Part shown: one piece after another, positions 46,452 to 55,195 of the stretch
Position numbering within the stretch: position 1 is the first letter of the stretch
How the letters are laid out: every line of letters starts with the position of its first letter
From: Enterobacteriaceae bacterium RIT693
GTDB taxonomy: Bacteria; Pseudomonadota; Gammaproteobacteria; Enterobacterales; Enterobacteriaceae
DNA: 64,000 nt
NCBI GenBank assembly: GCA_009668225.1
Contig: WJYK01000002.1
Span: 124,001 to 188,000, forward strand
Direction of reading: 5' to 3'
The notes under the pieces: model-generated
Database searches by the model: none
Seen by the model: the letters and a program-made list of their open reading frames with translations, nothing else
Told to the model about the DNA's origin: nothing
Position numbers and translations under genes: made by a program

Positions 46452-48044
46452 CTACCCGCAAAGCACCGCACTGCTTGCCGGGTCGAGCGCAATCAGCCCG
46501 GCCAGAAGCAGGTCCATCTCCGGCTGTAAGCGCGATTTATCGGTTTCGCTGCGGGCGGCCTTCATGCGCAGCAATCTGAGGCGGCGTGATTTGACTTCAA
46601 ACAGCAATGACGGTGTCCACTGTGTGAGGGTGATGGACTGCGCAACGCCGTCCAGTTCCCCCAGCAGATGCAGGGCCAGTTCATTCTTGCCCTTCTGCTC
46701 GGCCACGCGGGCCATCAGCAGGCGTAACAGCCATTTATCCCGAGTGGAATCTGTCCCCGGGCGCGTCTGGAGCCAGTGGAGCGTGGCGTCCAGACCGTCA
46801 CTGTCCGCTTTTTCCAGGGCTTCCGGCTCAAGTGCCAGAATATCGTTGTCGATCTGGCTGGCGGCGCTGACTGGCTCATCCCGCCACCCGGACATATCGT
46901 CCAGCACGCTCTGGTTTATCCAGTTCAGCGTGACTTCATCGGCAAACGGCGTGCCGTCATTAAACGCCAGCGTTTCAAGCCCGGTGAGACGGCGCAGCAG
47001 CCCTTTCAGGTCGGCGATAATGATGTCGGCCAGCACCTCCTGCCCGGATTTTTGCAGAGCCTGATGGGTATACCACTGGAGGTCAAGCCACAGGTGGTTA
47101 GCGCCACGAGAGAAGGCGCTGTCCGCCTGCTCCATAATTTCTGACCAGCTCTGCTGCAGGTACAGACGCTTGAGCATTGCCCGCTGGTCAGCGCGCGGCG
47201 GTTCGATACGGGTTCTCCCCTGTGCATCCGGCGCGGGAATGCTGTGCAGGGTGTCATGACGCAGGCTTTTCATCAGCCGGTGCGCCGCCAGCCAGCCTTC
47301 CGGCTGCTCGCGCAGGTATCCGGCCAGGGTTCGGGCCTGAGCCAGCAAATCCTGCCCGGAGGTGATACGGCCCAGTAGCGGCGTCTCTTTATCTGCCGTT
47401 TGTAAGACCTGTGTAGTGCTGCTGGCGTTCTGAGGAACGACGGCATCCACACCGCCCGCCTTCATTAAGCGCGACTCCAGCGCGCCATAAAGGGCATTCA
47501 GCTGCGGCCGGCTCTCTTCCGGTTCAGTCTCCAGGCTTTCGTTAATCAGCAGCAGTGCGCCTGTGGTACGTTGAGCCTCCTCGCGCACCACTTCCGGATA
47601 CAGTGACAGGCTGTCCAGCACGCGGGTGGCGGCCAGCCACTCAAGCGCGGCCTTACGGCTGCGATCGCGCTGCGGGTGGAGCTGCGTGCCATAGCGCTGC
47701 AGTAATCCCGCCAGCAGTTCAAGCCCTTCGGCAAAACCGGACTCGCCATCCTGGTGCAAGCGCGCCCAGCAGTAATAGGTGGCAACCCGAATATCTTTGG
47801 CCGTCGTGGTCAGCAGCTTTTCGGCCAACTGGCCTATCAGCCCGGTATCGATACCGGAAAGCTTGTTGACCTCTTCGCGAATGCGCTGGAAATCATCGTC
47901 GTAGCCCGGGTCTTCACCGGCAGGCTCATTGCCGCTGATGGGGGCCAGCCAGTTGGCCCATTCAGCGCTGCGAGTCCGGGCTTTGCTCAGTACGGTTTTT
48001 TCATCTGCTCCGCAGGCGTGGAGTACGCTTTGTAATGCCGTCAT
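46452..48044 (-). CDS. tssA: T6SS protein TssA (ImpA_N + VasJ type)
   Basis: The 530-residue protein shows an ImpA N-terminal domain (WLAPISGNEPAGEDPGYDDDFQRIREEVNK, residues about 33-62) and a VasJ-type C-terminal half (ANHLWLDLQWYTHQALQ; LEALEKADSDGLDATLHWLQTRPGTDSTRDKWLLRLLMARVAEQKGKNELALHLLGELD). TssA caps and coordinates tube-sheath polymerisation. Its ATG overlaps the tssM stop by 1 bp (TAATG). Confidence 0.94.
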   Translation of the reverse strand: MTALQSVLHACGADEKTVLSKARTRSAEWANWLAPISGNEPAGEDPGYDDDFQRIREEVNKLSGIDTGLIGQLAEKLLTTTAKDIRVATYYCWARLHQDGESGFAEGLELLAGLLQRYGTQLHPQRDRSRKAALEWLAATRVLDSLSLYPEVVREEAQRTTGALLLINESLETEPEESRPQLNALYGALESRLMKAGGVDAVVPQNASSTTQVLQTADKETPLLGRITSGQDLLAQARTLAGYLREQPEGWLAAHRLMKSLRHDTLHSIPAPDAQGRTRIEPPRADQRAMLKRLYLQQSWSEIMEQADSAFSRGANHLWLDLQWYTHQALQKSGQEVLADIIIADLKGLLRRLTGLETLAFNDGTPFADEVTLNWINQSVLDDMSGWRDEPVSAASQIDNDILALEPEALEKADSDGLDATLHWLQTRPGTDSTRDKWLLRLLMARVAEQKGKNELALHLLGELDGVAQSITLTQWTPSLLFEVKSRRLRLLRMKAARSETDKSRLQPEMDLLLAGLIALDPASSAVLCG

Positions 48045-51000
48045 TATTCCATCTCATCCATGGCTACATTCTCCGTACCGGTGAGTGCCTGCGCCGTTGC
48101 GGCGGCATCCACACTGAATATCTTGTCAGGCAGGTTGAAGTTGCGTAACGCCAGCAAAGCCAGCGGGCCGTTGCCCAGTTGCGATCTCAGCACCCACTGC
48201 AGGGTGCGGCCGTCAGGCGCGGTATAGCTCATCATCCACTGACTGCGATCGAGCTGCTGGCGTTTGCCCTGCTCCAGCCAGCGAATGAAGCCCCAGGTAC
48301 CGCTGTAATCCCCGAACAGACGCGCACCGGCGCTGGTTGAAGTCCAGGTCAGCATCGTACCCGGCTTATACGTCTCTCCCGGCCAGCGGAATGATTGCCA
48401 GTCGGCCATTTGGTTAAAGTAATGCAGTTTTTGCCCGTCGATGGTTAGCTGGGTCTCCACCACCTGCGCTGCCGGGCGCGCCTGTAATTCAAAACTGATC
48501 CCCTGGCTGCCGTCGGTAAACAGAATGTCCGACAGCTGGCTAAGCTGGTTAACGGCCTTGAGGAAGGCCGGATTAAACGTCAGCCCCTGGCTGTGGGCGT
48601 TATCCGGCACCCACTGGCTGCCCTCTTTGTGCAGCACACCATTAAGTTCGGTCGTCAGGAACCGGTCGATGCGCCCGCTGTCCTTACGGATAAACTCGGC
48701 CAGCATCGGCAGAGAGGCATCGCTTTTGCTCGCGGCAAACGGGAAGCGGCCATCAAAAGCCGTATGCCAGTTCGCCACCACAGAACGGTTCCAGCGGTCG
48801 TTCAGGCTGGCTGCCGACGGTTGCAGTACGGTTTCCCAGGCCTGGGTCAGCGGCTGCACAAACATCGTGTTACCGAAGCCGCTCCACTCTTCCCCCAGAC
48901 TTGCCGCCACCAGGCTGCCGTACTGCTGGGTATCGGTCAGATCCACGCTTTTACCCTGGAACACCGTCTGGGCCAGAGTCTGCATCATCTCCTGCGGGTC
49001 GGACGCGCTTGCTACCTGCTGCAGGCGCAGGCGCACACGAGTGATTCGGGTGAGATAAGTCTGCAGGCTCAGCGAGCTGTCGGCAGACATCACGTTGCTG
49101 GCTTTGTTTTTCCCCATCAACGTTAGCAGGGGGCCAAAACTGTCATCCAGCGGCCCCTGTGGACCGGCGGCACGCTGATCGATAGCCGGTTTATCCTGGC
49201 TGCCGACCAGCTCCTTCGCCGATTTAATAATGGAGTCGGATAGCTTCTCGTTTTGCTGCCCGGTCAACCCTTGCCAGGCCAGCGTATTCATCAGGGCAAT
49301 CAGCGGTGACTGGCGCACATCGCTCATCAGCGTCAGCTGATCGGTGACATCAGCAATATTATTCGCCGGGTTAAGTCGCAGGCTGTTAAGGAAGCTCAGC
49401 CAGCTACCGGCAAAATCGGTGAAATAACGCTGGGTCAGGCGCGCTTTTAGCGCCTCCGGCGACAGGTCAGCCGAGACCGCTTTACGGCTGTCGCTCAGCA
49501 CCCAGTCAATTTCATCGCGCCTGGAGTTGGCCGCTTTCTCGATGGCCTGCTGGATCCCCCCTTCCCACGCCTGACGGGTAAACATCCCGGGCACCACCTC
49601 ATCGGTAGCGAACAGACGGCGGGCATCCGTACCGCTGGTCATGTCTTCCAGAGAGACATCGGCAAAGTTACGACGCACCGATTTGAGCATATTTTCATAC
49701 AGCGTACTTTCGGCATTGCGGCGGCCAATCTGCTGCAACAGCACCTGGCGACTCTGGCTGACCAGCTGCGGGGACAAGGCAATTTTCCACTGTGGCTGCT
49801 TCGGCAATTCAGAGATGTAAAAAGCCCACAGATCCGGCGACAGGCTTTGCCACAGGCCGGTTGAGAGACCTGCGCGAGACGGTTGCACGCCTTTCATGGT
49901 CCGGGCGTAAAAAGCCCCGTCCACTTTGTCCGGGCGCGACATCATCAGCCAGGCTTTAAGCTGGTCATAACCGGGTTTCGCCAGCTGCACGCGCTGGTCG
50001 CTATTGGGCGCGGAGTTAGCCAGCGCGGTGAGCTTTTGCGTCAGGGCCGCATTTGCCGGGTCGCGTATCAGGCGATTATTCGCCACGCCATACCACGGCA
50101 GCATCGCATTCAGCAGTTGCTGACCGTGATCTAGCCCAAAGCGCTGGTACCACGGCGTACCGTCCTGGGCATGATGCTGAAGGCGGCCGGCATCGTTTCG
50201 CAGGTCATACAGGGCCGTTAGTTGAGAATCGGACACGGAGGGATCTTTCACCAGATGGTGCGCTTTTCCGGCGACAGAAGAGATCTGCCCGTAGTTCAGC
50301 GCAAAGGAAAGCAGCATGCCCGCGCCCCAGACACCGACCACCGCCATGATGGCCCATGCCAGCGTCTGCACCCAGGCCATACCGACGCGACGACCACGCA
50401 GGCGGGTACAGTCATCCACCACGCCCTGCCAGGTGACCGGGAGCGCCAGGGCATGGCGCTGGGATTCAGCGCGGTATTTTTCCACATCAGCGGCGGCAAC
50501 AGTGCCTTCGGGTGAATCAACAGCCTGGCTCCCCGGCAGACTAAACACCAGCCCCCGCAGCGGAATACGCGATTGCGAGCTATACAACCACGGCGTCAGT
50601 TGCTGAGCCCAGCGGGCAATACCGCCCTCTTTCAGATGCTGCCCCAAACGCAGCAGGAAGTCGTGGCTGTTATTTTCGACTATCTGGCTCACGCCCCGGG
50701 CGCGCAGTTCCGGTAGCAGCGCTTCGAGCTGGCGGGTAATGTCATCAGCCTGCGAACGCAGCGGGAAACTTGCCCCCACGGCCTGCTCTGCACGCTTCGC
50801 CTGCGACCAGTCGCTATCGCACAGCTGCCACAGCCAGACCGGGGTAGCATAGCGCAGCAGCTCGCTGATTTTTTCCAGGCCGCGCAGGTCGTTATCGCTT
50901 ATTTGCGGCGTCAGGTTCAGCGATGTCGGCATGACGCGCACAATACCGTCCAGCGGGCGACCGCGACGCAGTTTACGCAGCGCGGTATATTTTTCAGGGT

Positions 51001-51514
51001 CCGGCTCCGCTGACAGGCTGCCACCGAAAATCAGAACCGTGCGGTTACCTTCCAGCCACTGCTGCTGTTGCAGGCCGGGCACCAGTTGTTCAATCGCGGC
51101 TTCATCGCCGGTAACCAGCAGCAGGCGGACTTTGCGACTCCAGAAAAGGTTGTAACGGCGGCGTAAATACTTTTTCAGCGTCTGAACTGTCGTAAGTGCA
51201 GGGGAATCACTTTTTTTTGTTTTCTGAGCCGAAGAAGATTTATTCGTGGCCTGAGCCTTCACCCTCCGATAAGCTTTTTTACCAAAGAGGTAGGTTGTAA
51301 TGAACAAAAGTAAAATAAAAAGGAGCAACCCCCCCGTCAGGATCAGGGCGCTAAAAAGCAAAACTGTCTGTAAAACAGAATCTGGGGTAATGCCAAACTG
51401 AGTCGGATCATTTTTGAGTATCAGGCAGGCGGCGATCCCCATAAATAAAAAAACAAACAAGATCAGCCACAACTGAAATGTCGTGTTCCTTAGTCCCTGT
51501 ACTATACGTTCCAC
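48044..51514 (-). CDS. tssM: T6SS inner-membrane complex protein TssM (IcmF)
   Basis: The 1156-residue protein has two N-terminal membrane helices (about 13-33 and 49-76), a cytosolic domain, a third membrane helix near residue 390-415 (VQTLAWAIMAVVGVWGAGML) and a large periplasmic part that binds TssJ. The GTG at 51514 with GGAG upstream is preferred; the longer ATG frame to 51658 would overlap the upstream gene. At the position where many TssM proteins carry a Walker A loop (residues about 134-143) the sequence is VTGDEAAIEQ, so the P-loop is missing. Confidence 0.93.
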   Translation of the reverse strand: MERIVQGLRNTTFQLWLILFVFLFMGIAACLILKNDPTQFGITPDSVLQTVLLFSALILTGGLLLFILLLFITTYLFGKKAYRRVKAQATNKSSSAQKTKKSDSPALTTVQTLKKYLRRRYNLFWSRKVRLLLVTGDEAAIEQLVPGLQQQQWLEGNRTVLIFGGSLSAEPDPEKYTALRKLRRGRPLDGIVRVMPTSLNLTPQISDNDLRGLEKISELLRYATPVWLWQLCDSDWSQAKRAEQAVGASFPLRSQADDITRQLEALLPELRARGVSQIVENNSHDFLLRLGQHLKEGGIARWAQQLTPWLYSSQSRIPLRGLVFSLPGSQAVDSPEGTVAAADVEKYRAESQRHALALPVTWQGVVDDCTRLRGRRVGMAWVQTLAWAIMAVVGVWGAGMLLSFALNYGQISSVAGKAHHLVKDPSVSDSQLTALYDLRNDAGRLQHHAQDGTPWYQRFGLDHGQQLLNAMLPWYGVANNRLIRDPANAALTQKLTALANSAPNSDQRVQLAKPGYDQLKAWLMMSRPDKVDGAFYARTMKGVQPSRAGLSTGLWQSLSPDLWAFYISELPKQPQWKIALSPQLVSQSRQVLLQQIGRRNAESTLYENMLKSVRRNFADVSLEDMTSGTDARRLFATDEVVPGMFTRQAWEGGIQQAIEKAANSRRDEIDWVLSDSRKAVSADLSPEALKARLTQRYFTDFAGSWLSFLNSLRLNPANNIADVTDQLTLMSDVRQSPLIALMNTLAWQGLTGQQNEKLSDSIIKSAKELVGSQDKPAIDQRAAGPQGPLDDSFGPLLTLMGKNKASNVMSADSSLSLQTYLTRITRVRLRLQQVASASDPQEMMQTLAQTVFQGKSVDLTDTQQYGSLVAASLGEEWSGFGNTMFVQPLTQAWETVLQPSAASLNDRWNRSVVANWHTAFDGRFPFAASKSDASLPMLAEFIRKDSGRIDRFLTTELNGVLHKEGSQWVPDNAHSQGLTFNPAFLKAVNQLSQLSDILFTDGSQGISFELQARPAAQVVETQLTIDGQKLHYFNQMADWQSFRWPGETYKPGTMLTWTSTSAGARLFGDYSGTWGFIRWLEQGKRQQLDRSQWMMSYTAPDGRTLQWVLRSQLGNGPLALLALRNFNLPDKIFSVDAAATAQALTGTENVAMDEME

Positions 51515-51596
51515 TTTTTTCTCCCGACACGAAACAACTGAACACAACAGTGCCCATAACTTTTGTGAATCTGATACTTTGCTACAGCAAACTGTT

Positions 51597-52817
51597 TTAA
51601 GAGACTTCCTGACCCGGTTGAATAACCATCCACCAGGGTAGCCCCTCCTCAGACACACTCATGATCAACTGAGGAAATGGCAATGAACCTGACTGACCGG
51701 CAGCAAGCGCAACAGCGAGCCAGGGGGAAGCAACGCCCGTCAATCCTGTTTTCAAATCAATATCGGTAACCTGTGCACTCGCTTCTGCGCGAGGAAAGTG
51801 CAGCTTATTTTCTGATAACAAAGACTGCGTTTTATTTTCAGTTCCCATACCAGAAAGCCACAGGGATTCAATATGTTCAACATCGGTTTTACCCCACGCT
51901 AAAGCCTGTCTGGCTGATGCGAGTAATGTCGCTGTGCTTTTTGATTGTTCAGGTCTGTGAAAGTGAACTGCGGTATTTATGCCTGGCTCTGTTTCATCTC
52001 CGGGGCGTAATAGCAACGCGACGGCAGCCTCACCATCGCCATCAGAGACAGTCGCCCGGAGGCAGATAGAGACGACAAGCAGTGAATCGATGCTCTCAGG
52101 ATTGTCCAGCCAGTTATCAATATCTGACAGCCCAAAATGGGGTAATAACCGAATATCACTAGCAGGTAAAAACGTAACCATCCGCTTTTGAAATTCTTCC
52201 AGCTCATCCTGAGGCAGATAAATACTTGGATCTATCTGTAAAACAACCTGAAGTGGTTTAATTGTTTTGTACCGGGATAATGCAGTTTTCAATATCGGAT
52301 CGTTCAGAAGTTCCCGAAATCGATTATGAATACGTTCCGCTGTAGGTGAGTGGCTATCACTAAACCGGGCGATATAACTTACAGACTGTGTTTCTGAATC
52401 AATAACAGAAGGTAATTTTATCCCCTGTGGCAGCAGGAATTGTTCAGTAAGTGTCCCTGACGTCACGACATGGGGTAAACATACACTTGCAGCATCCACG
52501 ACCAGAAAATATTGTCCACGCTGAATTTCATTCGCGATATCCTGCTCACGCTCACTATCCCACCCATTTGCTGGCCATACGGTAGAGAGCCATGCCAGCC
52601 AGCGAACACCAAACAACACAACCCAAATTGCCAATGGTGCACTAATGAAGCAATGCCAGAAGATCGCTCCCTGGGCAGAGTGATTGGCAGGCCATAACCA
52701 GGACGTAAGAAAACCGCCCAGTCCCAGGAAAATAAGTAGTATGACCAGCCAGCGTTTTATTGATGGCTGGCGGGTTCTGCTGGCGACATCAGGTATCGCG
52801 GAAAGATCGACAGGCAT
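51597..52817 (-). CDS. Unknown T6SS-associated membrane protein (406 residues)
   Basis: Not recognised as a named family. Residues 22-42 and 50-77 are likely membrane helices; the rest is soluble. SLLVVSICLRATVSDGDGEAAVALLL and ARQALAWGKTDVEHIESLWLSGMGT resemble, loosely, beta-ketoacyl synthase/thiolase-fold segments, but the classic Cys-His-His triad is not evident. The start at 52817 overlaps the PAAR stop by 1 bp (TAATG) and tssM follows after 82 bp, so it belongs to the operon. It may be a structural or maturation accessory protein. Confidence 0.7.
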   Translation of the reverse strand: MPVDLSAIPDVASRTRQPSIKRWLVILLIFLGLGGFLTSWLWPANHSAQGAIFWHCFISAPLAIWVVLFGVRWLAWLSTVWPANGWDSEREQDIANEIQRGQYFLVVDAASVCLPHVVTSGTLTEQFLLPQGIKLPSVIDSETQSVSYIARFSDSHSPTAERIHNRFRELLNDPILKTALSRYKTIKPLQVVLQIDPSIYLPQDELEEFQKRMVTFLPASDIRLLPHFGLSDIDNWLDNPESIDSLLVVSICLRATVSDGDGEAAVALLLRPGDETEPGINTAVHFHRPEQSKSTATLLASARQALAWGKTDVEHIESLWLSGMGTENKTQSLLSENKLHFPRAEASAQVTDIDLKTGLTGVASPWLAVALAAGQSGSLPFPQLIMSVSEEGLPWWMVIQPGQEVS

Positions 52818-53083
52818 TATTTACTCGTCGTGGCAGTATTCAGGGATGATATTAGCTTACATCCACAAGAGCACTCATAATCATGAAAGGCAACAGGAGT
52901 CCCTCTGTCTTTCATTGTAGGGTGGCCTTGTGAAATATATGATGGGCTATGCCCGTTAATAGGGCAACTGACAGGATCGTTTAGACGAGCAACACCGATA
53001 CCTTTAAACTTCATTTTGGAAGAGCCAGACAGAACTTTTCCTCCTCCTGTTGTTTTATCGCCAATACGAATAACACCTTTCAT
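52817..53083 (-). CDS. PAAR-domain spike tip protein
   Basis: The 88-residue protein is a short PAAR protein: VIRIGDKTTGGGKVLSGSSKMKFKGIGVARLNDPVSCPINGHSPSYISQGHPTMKDRGTPVAFHDYECSCGCKLIS. The Cys and His residues (including CSCGC) would bind the zinc at the tip of the VgrG spike. No toxin domain is fused to it. It overlaps the DUF6708 gene by 4 bp and shares the effector module. Confidence 0.92.
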   Translation of the reverse strand: MKGVIRIGDKTTGGGKVLSGSSKMKFKGIGVARLNDPVSCPINGHSPSYISQGHPTMKDRGTPVAFHDYECSCGCKLISSLNTATTSK

Positions 53084-54123
53084 ATTTTACCTCCATATTT
53101 TGCATCCAGCTTTGCTTTAATTCGACGGTTAGCAGACTCCAGCCGTTGGTTTTTCGCGTCATACACTTCCCGTTTCTCATTTGCTAACACGGTACGCCAG
53201 CGATGCGGCGAATTGTTTTCAGCGCCAATACTAATCGGGTCATTCGGTTCGACAGCACACGCATCAATAACGTCCTGCGACCACTGCGGGATCTTGCTGG
53301 TCTGCATCCCGATATAGCGTGCAATACTCTCTATCAGAGAAAGTGGCAATAACAAAACGTTGGGAATCCATTCCAGTCGGGAATCCATTTTTATCAACGT
53401 TTGTAACCCGATGATATATCCCTCTCTGCGTTTTTCCACCGGAGGGCAATATAAAACGGTTTCAGCCATTTCTGCCAGACAGTCTTCTTCCATATAGCAA
53501 CGGATGAATTCCCAGTAACGGGACAAATCTGTTTTATTGCCCACATGACCAAAACTGAACGTGTTCAGTACCGTTTCGTTATCCTCCGCAAGGATATGAC
53601 CAACGATGCAATAACTCACTTTCTGTTTACTGGTAGTGAAATAAATATCTTTCCAGGGCAGTGTGATTATCTCGCCTTTTACCTGATAAATATGTACTAG
53701 CTGCTCCTTTCGGTTGAAGCGTACTGGGTAGTGAGTTTTGCTAAACCAGTCCTTCAATATAGGGCGAAAAAAAATAAACCATGAAAAAATCAAGAATACA
53801 AATAAAATAGCAACACCTAACCACCCACCTTTATATTCATGAGAATATAGCACATCCCATAACAGCCAGCCAAATATACCTAAAATAAATAATGCCATAC
53901 ACATCATCGGGCCAGCAATAACCCCTTTGACTGGATAGAACTTGTCCATAACTTCCAGGTAAGATGAATTCATCCGTATAACAGTATCCAAATCAAGTAC
54001 AGCGGCCTCACCAGAGCCCTTTCTTCGCTTGCCTTGAACAAAACGGCTCTGTTTTTCTTCTTTAGTTAAAGGCCTGTTGAATTTAAATGGAATGTATAAT
54101 CCAAGTGTATGTGAAATCGCCAT
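53080..54123 (-). CDS. DUF6708-type membrane protein A (candidate immunity protein)
   Basis: The 347-residue protein has two membrane helices (about 69-90 and 101-120) between a short cytosolic N-terminus with FNRPLTKEEKQSRFVQGKRRKGSGEAAVLDLDTVIR and a long soluble region (FNRKEQLVHIYQVKGEIITLPWKDIYFTTSKQKVSYCIVGHILAEDNETVLNTFSFGHVG). Same family as the next gene. It sits beside a membrane-acting effector, so an immunity role is the simplest guess; an adaptor role is also possible. Its start codon lies 36 bp after the stop of the upstream paralogue, and its end overlaps PAAR. Confidence 0.75.
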   Translation of the reverse strand: MAISHTLGLYIPFKFNRPLTKEEKQSRFVQGKRRKGSGEAAVLDLDTVIRMNSSYLEVMDKFYPVKGVIAGPMMCMALFILGIFGWLLWDVLYSHEYKGGWLGVAILFVFLIFSWFIFFRPILKDWFSKTHYPVRFNRKEQLVHIYQVKGEIITLPWKDIYFTTSKQKVSYCIVGHILAEDNETVLNTFSFGHVGNKTDLSRYWEFIRCYMEEDCLAEMAETVLYCPPVEKRREGYIIGLQTLIKMDSRLEWIPNVLLLPLSLIESIARYIGMQTSKIPQWSQDVIDACAVEPNDPISIGAENNSPHRWRTVLANEKREVYDAKNQRLESANRRIKAKLDAKYGGKI

Positions 54124-54159
54124 TATACTCTAACCTCTCCTTGTCATTTCCAGCCAGAC

Positions 54160-55194
54160 TCAGGAAACCACTTCGTATTTCGCATCCAGCTTTACTTTAA
54201 TTTTTTGGTTTGCGGATTTCAGTCGCTGGTTCTTCGTGTCATATGCTTCCCGAGTTTCATTTGCTAACACGGTACGCCAGCGATGCGGAGAATTGTTTTC
54301 AGCGCCAACATTAATCGGGTCATTCGGTTCCACCGCACAGGCTTCAAGAACATCCTGTGGCCACTGCGGGATCCTGCTGGTCTGCATGGCAATATAGCGG
54401 GCAATGCTCTCTGCCAATGAAAGCGGAAGTAATAATAAGGTGGGGATCCATTCCAGTCGGGAATCCATTTTTATCAAAGTTTGTACTCCGGTGATATATC
54501 CCTCTTTGCGTTTTTCTACCGGGGGGCAATATAAAACGGTTTCAGCCAGTTCTTCCAGACAGTCTTCTTCCATGTAGCAGCGAATAAACTCCCAATAAAG
54601 AGAAAGTTCGGTTCTTTGACCTACAAATCCAAAACTGAACGTATTCAGCACGGACTCTTTATTTTCGGCGAGAAGATGGCCAACAATACAATAACTCACT
54701 TTCTGTTTACTGGTGGTGAAGTAAATATCCTTCCACGGCACTGTGATAACTTCACCACTCACCTGATAGACATGCACTTCCTGTTTTTTTCGGTTAAACC
54801 TTACGGGATAATGTGTTTTACGAAACCAGTCTTTCAAAAGAAATCTACCAAAATAATAAATGCCCCCCCCAGAAACCAGTGCGACAAAACAAAAAAATGG
54901 AAAACCATCATTCTCAAAAATAGTGATTTTTGCAAAAGCGACAATTGCGATAAAAAATAACAGACAAAAGGCCATCATAAATGATGCTACATACCCTTTT
55001 GTGGGATAAAATTTATCCACCACCTCCAGGCAGGATGAATTTATCCGTATCACGGTATCCAGATCCAGTACAGCAGCCTCACCAGAAACTTTTCTTCTTT
55101 TACCCTGAACAAAGCGACTCTGTTTTTCTTCTCTGGTCAGTGGTCGATTAATCTTGAACGGAAAAAAAAGCCCGATGTCGTGTGAAATGGCCAT
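54160..55194 (-). CDS. DUF6708-type membrane protein B (paralogue of the next gene)
   Basis: The 344-residue protein is a clear paralogue of 53080-54123: identical blocks include REEKQSRFVQGKRRK vs KEEKQSRFVQGKRRK, KQKVSYCIVGH, CYMEEDCL and ANE.REVYD/REAYD. I start it at the ATG at 55194 because GGAGGGGA lies upstream, inside the last codons of the effector gene. A run of eight Gs in the coding strand (54863-54870) occurs in the second membrane helix. The gene begins 1 bp after the effector stop, the usual place for an immunity gene. Confidence 0.78.
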   Translation of the reverse strand: MAISHDIGLFFPFKINRPLTREEKQSRFVQGKRRKVSGEAAVLDLDTVIRINSSCLEVVDKFYPTKGYVASFMMAFCLLFFIAIVAFAKITIFENDGFPFFCFVALVSGGGIYYFGRFLLKDWFRKTHYPVRFNRKKQEVHVYQVSGEVITVPWKDIYFTTSKQKVSYCIVGHLLAENKESVLNTFSFGFVGQRTELSLYWEFIRCYMEEDCLEELAETVLYCPPVEKRKEGYITGVQTLIKMDSRLEWIPTLLLLPLSLAESIARYIAMQTSRIPQWPQDVLEACAVEPNDPINVGAENNSPHRWRTVLANETREAYDTKNQRLKSANQKIKVKLDAKYEVVS

Positions 55195-55195
55195 G

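Noticed and set aside
51515..51658. Upstream ATG start for tssM at 51658
   Set aside because: It would overlap the 406-residue gene and add unrelated residues; the GTG at 51514 has a clear Shine-Dalgarno sequence.
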